64,000 nucleotides of DNA from Perca fluviatilis. Its lineage: Eukaryota > Chordata > Actinopteri > Perciformes > Percidae. The stretch lies in contig NC_053126.1 of NCBI RefSeq assembly GCF_010015445.1, forward strand, positions 13,553,669 through 13,617,668, in the 5' to 3' direction. The notes beneath the pieces were generated by a model. That model had not been told where the DNA came from. It did not search any database and saw only the letters and a list, made by a program, of their open reading frames with translations. A program made the position numbers and the translations under genes. The stretch's first letter is position 1. Every line of letters starts with the position of its first letter. Below are positions 41,901-51,050 of the stretch, one piece after another.

Positions 41901-44900
41901 TGTTATGAAGGCGAGTTCAGCCCCTTACAGCTACTGTACATCTAACTCATCACCTAATTCAAACCTCTTGTGACCCACCTTACTGAGCTTCTCTCCATCG
42001 CTGTGTGGGATGAGTGTTTTAAGTGACTGGAATCCAGAATTGATGCTCTGCATACGCCGACGCTCGTTGCTGTTAGCAATCTCTCTGCGAATTCGCCTTT
42101 CCTGGTCCCGGGCTGTTTCTGGGGTCAGAGGAATGTTGGCCAGACTAGGGGGAGGATAAAAGGGAGGACAGCTTGTTAAGTCTCAATTAAGTAACATCTA
42201 GTATCAGGTCTGTCTACTTCTATTGGACCCATCTAGGTCAATGGCAACAACAAGCTTAATTTTCGATAATCTTTTTTTGGAAACCCAAATGATCTCAATG
42301 TGCCTTTTCCCAGTCTCACTTGTGATAGTGGATGGACTTTAATTTGTTGTTTCCAACAAAACTAAGTATATGGACATAGAGTATGCCTGTGATCACAATC
42401 CCATCTAATGTCGTGACCTCATCTATTGAGGCTATGTTGAGATTTTGAGAGACTGACTGTCAACATTTTATTGGAACTACTTTATATCTGAGAGAAAAAT
42501 ATACTGTGAGGTCTGTGGAATATATTTGAAAGACACCTTGCTGTTGTTGTTTTTTTTATTCACCTCCATTGTAAGGTGGATGCAGCAGAATGAAACTATC
42601 TGCATGGCTAAACACTAATTGTAGTAAGTGATAAAATGTGTAGTTTGATGTGTTGGATGAACTGATCCTTTAACATCACATCAGCACAAAACAGCAGAAT
42701 GGACCAAGAAATGCACAATACATTCCTATTTTTAGAGTGCATTTGTCTTTTGAGTCCATCAATAATTGCTTTCCTGTGTGGACATTATAAAAATGTTTAA
42801 GAATCTATAGCACCATACATGTTGCAATCCAGGGTTAAATGTAGTGGGGCATCAATCTAGGTAGAGCTGGGCAATATATCGATATTATATCGATATCGTG
42901 ATATGAGACTAGATATCGTCTTAGATTTGGTATATCTTCATATCGTACTATGGCATAAGTGTTGTCTTTTACTGGTTTTAAAGGCTGCATTACGGTAAAT
43001 ATTACTTTTCTGAACTTACCAGACTGCAACTGTTCTATTATTTGCCTTTAACCACTTAGTCATTATATCCACATTACTGGTGATTAGTTATCAAAAATCT
43101 CATTGTGTAAATATTTTGTGAAAGCACCAATAGTCAATACTACAATATCGTTGCGGTATCGATATCGAGGTATTTGGTCAAAAATATTGTGATATTTGAT
43201 TTTGTCCATATCGCCCAGCCCTAAATCTAGGGTTAAATGTAGTTGGGCACCGCAGGGATTAATCAAACTATTCTTTAACCTTAAAACAAGGAGTTCAATT
43301 CCATTATCCCTGCATGCTATAGTGACCTTTAGCAGATACAGAACGGGGCTGCTCTTCTAACCCTATGCCATTTCTTAACAGGTGTTAAAGTGACACATTG
43401 ATGCTATGCAATCCAAAGTTATGATTTTGAAATGTCTTAGGGTGTGAGAATATCTCCTGGCATTGAAGCAGTACTTACATTTCACAAGACACCTTACAAG
43501 AACCACACGTGGTAAAAAGCAGTGGTGTAGTCTACGTGATACGCAGGTATACGCAGTATACCCACTAAGAAAGCTCCAGGATTTCCATATACCCACTTAA
43601 AAATGCCCAATGACACGCAACAACATACTTTCCTTTATATTTTTGATATATTTTGAATTGTCATCTGTGTTCTTTTTTCTTAGCTAAATAAAGGTACTTC
43701 CACCGTAAATTGGTGCATTAGGCTAAAGTGTTTCCAAATGCAGAAAATGAAGTTGTTGACGCTCATAACTTCTTTGGGGACAGACACCCAGACCCCCCAC
43801 TATGATATGGGCCCCTTTCCCCAAAGGCAGATTCTGGCCTAAATATATAGGCCAATATATACAGTACAGTACAGTATAACCACTACAATACATTAGACTA
43901 CACCACTGGTAAAAAGGCATCTTTAAGTAGCACCTTTGCTGATAAATAACTCCATTTGAGATGTAATTAGAGCAGCACCGAGCCTGTTAATAGTTCTACC
44001 CTAAAGCTTTGGTGAAAAGACACAATATGCCATATGCTGTAATTCAGTTGAGAAGAAATTCAAAGCGAACTTCCTCTAACATCCTCTGTATCGAGCTCAG
44101 TATCTCTGGGACCCTCTCTGGCCAAGCTCTTATCTGTACTGACTCAGCTGCCTCAGTGCAAACACTGGGAACAATTGTGCAGACACAGATGAGAAAAGGT
44201 GTAGGGGTGTGTGTGTGTGTGTGTGTGTGTGTGTCACACAGTGCCACACACAAGTACCAACACTGCAGTGGTGCATCCAGCAAACACATCCACTGCCAAA
44301 ACGTGACCAACTGGGCCTGGACTTGACCATATCACATAAACACTAGCGATGTGGAGTACGGTCTGGCAATGCGAGACTACACAAACCAAAACAGAGGAAC
44401 AGACTGGGTCCCAATTATAGTGGATTAAAGCTTAAAACAGGAGTTTAAGTGCCAGGCAATGCACATTTGACATGTGATGGCTGTGCTGCTTTTCTTGTCT
44501 TTAATCATAGTTAATTAAATTTCCTTAGGTTTTGGACTGTTGGTCAAACAACGCAAGATATCTTGAGACATCACCTTAGACTCCAGGAAACAGTGATGGG
44601 CATTTTCCCACTATTTTCTGACATGTTATAGAGCAAACAAAATATACACATATTAATCAATAGTGAAAATAATCAGTTGTGGGGCCGCAACTAAAGTGCC
44701 AGCATTTTAATTTGACTGTATTAGTCATAATAGTAACACAACTGGAAATACAGTAAAATATGTTTTTAAATTGTAAGACATGCAAGTACTTATGATTTAG
44801 TTATATAGGTACACAGTGAGTGTACTCAAGGCGCCAACAATGTATGTCTAATTAGCATTTATATCAGTCTGGGTTAATTTGATTTCCCTCGTTGTGTAGC

Positions 44901-46073
44901 AATTCTACGCAGACTCACAATGAGGAATAAATAAATAAATAAATAAATAAATGAAGGACTACATCTCCCATACTGCCCGCATCACTACCAACAGCCAGCA
45001 GCAACAGCAGCAGATCCCTCCGCCTCCCTCTTCAAACAGAGCTGCGGACGTATCGAAGGGCCTTCCGCGACATACACACCCCCTTATTAATAACACCACT
45101 TTTAATTTTCCTGCCTCCCCGCGAACGCCAAATGTCCCTTAACCGGTAACACCGAAGGAAATGTATTGGTATAAGGCCACCTAAACCCCCTTCCTCATAA
45201 CAACGCCCGACATCAGCTCTGTGCTCCTAGCAGACTTTTCGTGTCCTCCGCCATTATAACAATGCGGCAGGCAGCATGGCAAAGGTGCGGGATGAAAAGA
45301 CGCAGTGGAGGCGACTCGATAGCGCGAACAAGACGCACGGAACCACCAGTGAAACTATCGTCACGTCGAATTGGGGCGATTCTGACAGCAGTTGTACAGT
45401 TTCACGATAGAAGTAAACGAAAACAGGGCGTCAAACAGGAAACAAACGCCAGACCCTTCGTCAGTTTTAGCACAAGCCACAAGCATGGCCGCACTACCCA
45501 CAATAACTTCGGATCGCTCTGAGCGAAATCGGCAACCCGCACGATGTGTGCGACAAAACTAGAGCCTTTCACACTGAATGACGCTCGCTCGTATAACCTT
45601 TCCCTTTCTTACGCATATCACAGCACCTTTAGGTGTTACTGGGGGTAATTTGAGGATAAATAGAGCATGGTGCTCTGGAGCGGAGTAGCAGCGTGGTGTG
45701 CACAGAACCACGTGGTTTATGTTTGTTAGCCACAAAATTCAGCAAAATACGTGAAATAACATCCCGGGGAGGATGCTGCGGTCTGAGAAAGCCCCCACTT
45801 GCTCAGACGCAATATAACTTAACGTTTGATGATAATTAATGCCCGCAGCCCCCGTGAGTGGGTCGTGTACACAATAACAGATCACATCAAGCATGTTGCC
45901 TCATTGCTGTCTACTCAAAACAGATGACTTAAAATAATAACAATAATAAACGCAGCGTGCTGGATGAAACGCATGTATACACACCTGCAAAGACCTCCAA
46001 TCACTTCTTTCTCCGTTTTCCTGAAATGTTGCAAGGAGGGCACCTTCTGAGCTGGTACCATGAAATACTCCAT
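38820..46073 (-). CDS. tfap4: Transcription factor AP-4, complete coding gene in seven exons
   Basis: Join 45985-46073, 41979-42144, 41766-41864, 41495-41665, 41216-41365, 39088-39255, 38820-38978 (minus). The total is 1002 nt, giving 333 aa plus stop, close to the 338 aa I know for human. AP-4 is a nuclear bHLH-leucine-zipper homodimer that binds CAGCTG E-boxes and controls proliferation and differentiation genes. Seen: the conserved N-terminus MEYFMVPAQKVPSLQHF; basic region R46-R60 with the E-box contact pattern NERRRMQ (56-62); a helix-loop-helix to about 105; a leucine-rich zipper continuing through LLQQNSQLKRIIQ; a second coiled coil around 149-180; a Pro/His-rich segment (229-255); and a Ser/Asp-rich C-terminus. 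All intron junctions are GT-AG with matching phase. The ATG context GAGCATGG is strong. Confidence 0.97.
39088..39255 (-). CDS. tfap4: tfap4 coding exon 6
   Basis: 168 nt after acceptor TTCTACCAG, ending GTTCAA at GTAAGA. Encodes VLAPATPPAPTHHATVIVPAPF... through MGPTSVINAVSTSRHNLDTIVQ, a Pro/His-rich then highly conserved segment. Confidence 0.95.
39256..41215 (-). other. tfap4: tfap4 intron 5
   Basis: 2.0-kb AT-rich intron between exons 5 and 6. I see no complete repeat, RNA gene or additional exon. Confidence 0.8.
41216..41365 (-). CDS. tfap4: tfap4 coding exon 5
   Basis: 150 nt after acceptor TGTGTCAG, ending CCCACAG at GTTGGA. Encodes MRSLDAQLYPEKLKVFTQQVQ... The second half, Gln/His-rich HKQLERDLTPAHSPQ, is more diverged from the mammalian protein. 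Confidence 0.93.
41495..41665 (-). CDS. tfap4: tfap4 coding exon 4
   Basis: 171 nt after acceptor CTCCCTAG, ending GATCAG at GTAATA. Encodes ELSGSSPKRRRAEEKDEGIGSPDI... then a leucine-heptad coiled coil EDLRREMIELRQQLEKERSVRMLLEDQ. The KRRR cluster may act as a nuclear localisation signal. Confidence 0.96.
41766..41864 (-). CDS. tfap4: tfap4 coding exon 3 (helix 2 and zipper)
   Basis: 99 nt after acceptor TTCCCCAG, ending ATACAA at GTAAAG. Encodes AAILQQTAEYIFTLEQEKTRLLQQNSQLKRIIQ, helix 2 of the HLH running into the leucine zipper. Confidence 0.97.
41979..42144 (-). CDS. tfap4: tfap4 coding exon 2 (basic region and helix 1)
   Basis: 166 nt after acceptor TCCCCCTAG, ending CTCAGTAAG at GTGGGT. 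Encodes LANIPLTPETARDQERRIRREIANSNERRRMQSINSGFQSLKTLIPHSDGEKLSK. Glu57 and Arg60 are the expected E-box contacts. Confidence 0.97.
42862..43223. mobile_element. Non-autonomous hAT-like element with 8-bp target duplication
   Basis: Ends TAGAGCTGGGCAATAT and ATATCGCCCAGCCCTA are inverted repeats at 14 of 16 positions. The duplication AATCTAGG (42854-42861 and 43224-43231) is exact. The interior is rich in ATATCGATA words. No transposase frame. Confidence 0.85.
43520..43908. mobile_element. Non-autonomous hAT-like element with perfect 15-bp ends and 8-bp target duplication
   Basis: Ends CAGTGGTGTAGTCTA and TAGACTACACCACTG are perfect inverted repeats. The duplication GTAAAAAG (43512-43519 and 43909-43916) is exact. 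Intact ends suggest a fairly recent insertion. 389 bp, no coding capacity. A related end lies at about 62878-62922. Confidence 0.9.
44207..44234. repeat. (GT)n microsatellite
   Basis: About 28 bp in tfap4 intron 1. Confidence 0.95.
44515..44695 (-). repeat. Dispersed repeat (GGGCTGCA..TAAT family), reverse orientation
   Basis: Ends in GGGGCCGCAACTAAAG on the plus strand. It contains TTTGGACTGTTGGTCAAACAA, ATTTTCTGACATGTTATAGA and AATCAATAGTGAAAATAATC blocks in the reverse order of the 59850-60150 copy. Confidence 0.7.
44925..44952. repeat. (AAAT)n microsatellite
   Basis: About seven tetranucleotide units next to the CpG-richer block in tfap4 intron 1. Confidence 0.93.
44955..45600. promoter_or_regulatory. 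CpG-richer block in tfap4 intron 1, possible internal promoter
   Basis: CpG density is visibly higher than in the flanks. It begins with GGACTACATCTCCCATACTGC (44956-44976), similar to the ZNF143-type ACTACAnnTCCCA element. On the minus strand it contains an ATAATGGCGGAGG word (about 45.25 kb) resembling YY1 sites near start regions. The 93-codon plus-strand frame here is unlike any protein I know. Confidence 0.35.
45985..46073 (-). CDS. tfap4: tfap4 coding exon 1
   Basis: 89 nt encoding MEYFMVPAQKVPSLQHFRKTEKEVIGGLC, ending at a GTGTGT donor, phase 2. The start is the conserved AP-4 Met with G at +4. The frame is open a little upstream, but no ATG lies in that extension. Confidence 0.95.
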
Positions 46074-46370
46074 GCTCGCCTCTCGCCAGTTTGCCCCCCC
46101 CACACTCCTAAAAAAACAGCAAACAGTCTCCGCAGAATAGAAGAAAAAAAATATGACGTTAGAGACGAGAAATCCCGTGATCCGAGGCGGGTTAAAACCT
46201 CAGAAAAGATATGAATCCCTCGTCTGTGTAGTGTAGTAGTTTCAGGCTGCTGAGAGTTGTAATGTTACTCGACTTCCAGCTGATGGGGTTCCCTCGTTGT
46301 GTGTGGCGCTCGTCCTCTCTCTCTCTCTCTCTTTCTCCCTCCCCTCTGCTTTCTCTCTCTCTCTGCATGA

Positions 46371-46372
<2 letters not shown>

Positions 46373-46414
<42 letters not shown>
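46373..46414. repeat. (GT)n microsatellite in tfap4 5' flank
   Basis: About 42 bp GT, preceded by CT-rich runs at 46315-46332 and 46350-46364. Confidence 0.95.
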
Positions 46415-46417
<3 letters not shown>

Positions 46418-47391
46418 CAGCTGATCGGATAGCTTTCAAGGCGGGAAACAGCTGGTAGGAGTCACACTGCAATACCAAAAGCCTCCTTCCGCAGAGACGG
46501 GGGACTGCATGTAAACAAAGGACTATTTAGCGTAGAAATACACCGACAAGAAAATGCACTCGTAGGGGTGAAAGGGATTGTATATCTATGTCTTTAATAG
46601 GAATTACAGCGAAACATTAGCAGCTAATTTGTGATTAAATGTGCGGTACAGTGTTAAAGCAATCCAAGAATCGTCCATGATTATATCAAAAATAATTTTC
46701 CCTCATATGACTTATTTCACTTTAATTAATAGGCCTAAGCTTCTACTTTTACACACATTTAAAGCATTCCTGAAAGGACGTTAACAGGTACCAGCATAGG
46801 CCTATAGGCTATGATTCATTTTACAACATCTAAAGCAATAACCTAAATGCAGATTGCACCTTGACACTGATAAAGTAAATAAAGAGCGGGACTACTAGGG
46901 GCGGATACTCCAACAGCTGCGATGAGCGAACAAGAGGGATCAGCTGACGACTTGGCAGAGCTGCACAGCAACAGCGCACCAGGGAGGGCTTTTGGGGACA
47001 GGCTGCTGGCCAGGCAGACACACGGCCGAACGTGTATGTTGTTCACCGTGTTGGGTGTAACAGTACATGTAGTTACAGTAGGATAATATATAATCTAATA
47101 AAAACTGCGACGCCCACACAGCGACATCAGCGACAAAATGGGAGAAACGAGTTGTTTTTTTTGCACCCGGAAACATGAAAAGCTCCAGCTGCATCCTCGT
47201 GGAGGCACCTGATGGTGTTTTATTAATTAGTCTACCTTGCTGGTGCAGCTGTAAGTTGTACCTCAGGTGTGTAGCTATGTTATCATTTATTTAATGCTGG
47301 TTCTCACGCAGCTGTTTAAAAAATGTATTTTAAAAAGTATTATTTAACTCACAAATATATTTTTGCCGATAAGAAATTTGCTGTTGCAATG

Positions 47392-47394
<3 letters not shown>

Positions 47395-47453
<59 letters not shown>
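47395..47453. repeat. (AT)n microsatellite
   Basis: About 59 bp of AT between tfap4 and the putative glis2 exon. Confidence 0.96.
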
Positions 47454-47457
<4 letters not shown>

Positions 47458-47550
47458 CATACATATAATTCACCATTGCTTCCAAAACAAATAGGCTACA
47501 CAAAAATAAAAAACCTCAGCTGTTGACATTTTTATTTTAAACTGAGTTCT

Positions 47551-49080
47551 GAAATATTGCTTTTGAGTATCCTACATTAAGAAAGCTGGAGTTTTACAGC
47601 CTAAAAATTAATGTATGGATTATTATTCTAGAAATATTTGGAGAATTATGGCTTTCCTTAAAATGGAAATGTAAGGCTTGGTAAATCAATTCTTAGGAAT
47701 GAATAAAATCTCGGAGGGCTTCTGGGCTAATTAAATCTTCTCCCAGGCTGTTTTAGACCCTCTAGTGGTGGCATGGTGAAAAGGCAAAAGGGTGGTGGTG
47801 ATGGTTGCTTTTGAGGTTGTCAGACCTGATTGGTATTTACTTAGAAATGAACTTACTTGGGTGGATGCCTATGTAATAGTCAGCTACAGTAGCCAGTGCA
47901 TCAATCATACATGCAGTGGTGAAATGTAACTAAGTATTTACATTTATTCAAGTACATAAGTACAATTTTGAGGTACTTGTACTTTACTTGAGTATTACCA
48001 AATTATGCCACTTTCTATTTCTACTCCACTACGTTTTGGAAGCCAATATTGTACTTTTGAATCCACTATATTTATCTGATAACATTAGTTAGGCCTATAG
48101 TTTCTTTTTACTATTATTTACTATTACGATTATTAATACAGAATATCAACTATAACAATATATCAACTAATTGATTATGATGTATTATTATAGATTAAGC
48201 TACCCAGCAGTATATAAAGTAATCAAAACTCCACCTTTACCAGCTGCAACATGAAAGTGATGAGCGCATAAATGCATCAATAATTAACCTAATAATATGT
48301 TCTGAAATGGGCTGCTGCATAAGGAGTACTTTTACTTTCCGTACCTTAGGTACATTTTGATGTTAATACTTTTTTTAATTTAACAGAGTGGGAGTGAGTA
48401 CTTCTTCCACCACTGCATATAAGTTACAACATTAAAATCATGATGACATGTGCCAAATAGGAACTGTCAACAGGAAAGCTCAACAGGATTGTATTTCATT
48501 GCACACCAGATTTCTAGAGGTTATTCTTAATTTCTAAATGAGATAACAGAGGTTTTTGGAGGGAACATGTTCAACAATATACAGTATTTTGAACAACAAA
48601 CAGACTCTATAGCCTACTTAAAAATGTAATCAAAACTCCTGAACATCACAACGACAATTTAACATTCTGAGTTCACCATATTATGTGGTACATCATAATG
48701 CACATTACTGTGTGATTAAGACTCTAAACTTGTACACTGAAAACGTGAGCATAATAGGCCACAGCTATAATAGAACGTATACTGTAACTGCTGCAAGTAA
48801 AGACAGAAATGTTGTAGGCTTAATTTTTCAGATTTAGATTTTTTTGTGTTTTTTCTCAAACAGTATTGCCTTAATCGTCTCTCTTCCAGTATATGTTTAC
48901 TGTAAGTTGCAAGTGTTGATTTATGGGGGTGGAAATATACATTAGTATAGTAGCATAAACGAACTGTCTGCCTGTGAGTCAGAAGGTATCAATTATGTAA
49001 CACAGTTTTCACTGTTTTCACAGATGTCTACTAAACTCTGGAGAAGAAAACAACAGACAGTGAAATAGAGGGGTGTTACC
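47551..49080. other. Intergenic DNA between tfap4 and putative glis2
   Basis: AT-rich; contains the inverted-end element at 47914-48415. No gene seen. Confidence 0.6.
47914..48415. mobile_element. Non-autonomous hAT-like element, degraded target duplication
   Basis: Begins CAGTGGTGAAATGTAACTAAGTA and ends GAGTACTTCTTCCACCACTG, an imperfect inverted pair. Interior AAGTACAATTTTGAGGTACTTGTACTTTACTT is typical of a common fish repeat. Flanks CATACATG and CATATAAG agree at 6 of 8 positions, as expected for an older 8-bp duplication. Confidence 0.75.
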
Positions 49081-50116
49081 CTTCATAAAGGCCTGTTGAT
49101 GTGGGGGAGATGAGGCGGAGAGATGGCCATGAGGACCGAGAGAGAGGGAGAGTTTGGAGAGGAGCCGGGGACTGCCCATGGTGGATGGGCGGAGCAGTAA
49201 GCATGCGCTGAGCTGGCAGACTCTGGGCTGGTCCTGACGGGCTGGCTGGGCTCCGGGCGGCTCTCTGTGCGCTTCAGACGGTCTTGGGGGAGACTACCAC
49301 CAACACTCAGCGTCTCCTCGAGTACCTCAGAGAATACAAGGATTGAAAAGCAGAAGAGACCCGAGGGGTAACTGCGAGAAAACAAAGCAAACAGCTTCAC
49401 CCCGGCATCTGGAAAAGCACCGAAGAAGAAGAAGGAGACGATCCTCCCCCTCTACCCCACACCTCTCCGCCAACCCGCCCTATCCACCCTACCCACCACT
49501 ACGTGCCATCCCTCTGGTCTGAACTGCCCTCCAGTCCCACCCCGTCAGGAGAACCACGACCACCCAAAGGAAACCCCCACTTGACCAGCGTTGCCATTAA
49601 GCGATGCGCTTTGAATTTAGGAAGAAATCATCTATGCGTTTTTGATGCACAACACAGCCAGTGGTCTTCATTTTTTTTTTTCCACAGCGGGAACAGTTAA
49701 GGTTACGGATTTGGGTGTTTACACTTTTTGACGGGTTTCCAGTGGCATGATAACATGCAGAATATATCATCCCACGGCAACAGACAAGGCTGCCATTCCA
49801 TAGATTAGTCTTTATTTAAACAAACAGCTGTCACATACGCTGCGTTTGAGCTTATGTTTGATTTTTCCAATGCTTACAAATATCCCGACAATGGTCTTGG
49901 AACGGACCGCCTCTCCAGACACCTAGACATTTTTTTCAAGACGTATCAGATCTATATTTCGTGTTTATTGAAAAAAGAAGCGACAAATTGACGAGGAGTC
50001 ATTTGACACCGACGCCGCTTGAGCCATAGGACTTTGCGTGCGAAGTTTGCACCGGGAAGAGGGGGGCCAATAAGTCGGAGATATCTCGGCCATATCCACG
50101 GCATTTTCCCTTTAAG
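49080..50116 (+). other. glis2: Putative non-coding first exon and promoter of glis2
   Basis: A GC-richer block ends in a consensus donor, AAG/GTAAGC, at 50116/50117 on the plus strand. Sequence before it has no conserved protein frame, so the exon would be untranslated. The glis2 call rests on position: in human the plus-strand GLIS2 follows TFAP4, and its first exon is non-coding as far as I recall. The 5' limit of the exon is unknown. No zinc-finger exon appears in the window. It could be another transcript or no gene. Confidence 0.4.
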
Positions 50117-51010
50117 GTAAGCCAGGAGCGACCCTTTCTTGCATGTCAGTCCTGTATGTTGGGTCTGTTGTCATGTGCTTCCACTTTGGTCTGAGTGCGG
50201 TGCTACAGGTTTTTTAAAAAAAATGCACGAGTTCGAACAGGGTAGTGACCTATTTTCAGAGACTCTCCAGCGGTGCGCCCATATCCTGCAGCCTGGAGTA
50301 CACACTGTCATATTCAAGGCCGGGTAGTGGCGAACGTGCCTTTACCGGCGTTTGTGCCATTTACGCACTGTGTCAGTACCTATTTCAACATGGGAGCGAC
50401 CTTTTTCCGCCTGTCTGCATCCTCTCTTTTAAACTAGCATCCCCCTCATCAACCCTGAGACATTTTTAGAGCGGTATCACAAATCCTGCCCTATATAGGG
50501 GCGTACATCACAGCTCAGCCAGCTGTTGTGCAAGATGCAAGCTTGTCCTGGGCTCTGTGATGTTCTGTCACAACATCTGATAAAGAGTTCAACGACTACA
50601 GACTGCTGACATTCCCTTAAAACAGTGATGTATTGGTAAATAAAACTGTGACCACCACATGAGGTAAACACCCACGAAAAAAATCATGTTAATTCTCAGA
50701 TTTACTTTGTATTTTCCTCGTAAAAGACAACATGTTATGCTATTAATTTATGTCAAGTTCCTGGTATCAACAGCAAATACATTTCTACATGACTGTAGCC
50801 TACCATGAGTTATTTATGCTTAATAACCTCTTTTCAGTGTGGTTCACACACTAGGTAATGTTAGTTGAGGCCAAGCATGTAGTGCAGGGGGCAAGTATGA
50901 GCACAGGCAGAGAGGCCTAGATAAAGAGCTATTTTCCTCCAATTAAGCAATTCCACTGTCCCTAAGCCTAATTGTGTGCACACTGGGACTGGGTTTGGGA
51001 TGGACCTTCT

Positions 51011-51050
51011 CCCCATTGGCTGCCTCCCATTGGCCCATTGTTCTAGAAGA
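51011..51050. promoter_or_regulatory. CCAAT-box pair plus heat-shock-like element
   Basis: Two ATTGG words (51015-51019, 51029-51033; inverted CCAAT boxes 14 bp apart), a third partial CATTG at 51036-51040, then TTCTAGAAG (51041-51049), a two-unit heat-shock element pattern. Homeodomain-like CAATTAAGC lies about 70 bp upstream (50939) and TGATCATTAAA about 70 bp downstream (51120). Confidence 0.3.

Larger units (their letters stand above)
42145..45984 (-). other. tfap4: tfap4 intron 1
   Basis: 3.84-kb intron that holds two hAT-like elements with intact target duplications, a reverse-oriented dispersed repeat, AAAT and GT microsatellites, and a CpG-richer block at about 44.95-45.60 kb. Confidence 0.85.
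46074..47550 (-). promoter_or_regulatory. tfap4: tfap4 upstream region with clustered CAGCTG E-boxes
   Basis: 5' flank of tfap4. CAGCTG occurs at 46277, 46418, 46449, 46914, 46941, 47186, 47246, 47309 and 47517. CT and GT microsatellites (46315-46332, 46373-46414) lie in the proximal part. The transcription start is not fixed by any clear core element. Confidence 0.5.

Noticed and set aside
45241..45522. 93-codon plus-strand frame in the CpG-richer block of tfap4 intron 1
   Set aside because: Basic, unfamiliar sequence without homology I recognise; open because of GC bias, not evidence of a gene.
46074..46103. Upstream extension of the tfap4 frame beginning with a non-ATG codon
   Set aside because: The extension has no ATG, and the conserved AP-4 start is the Met at 46073.
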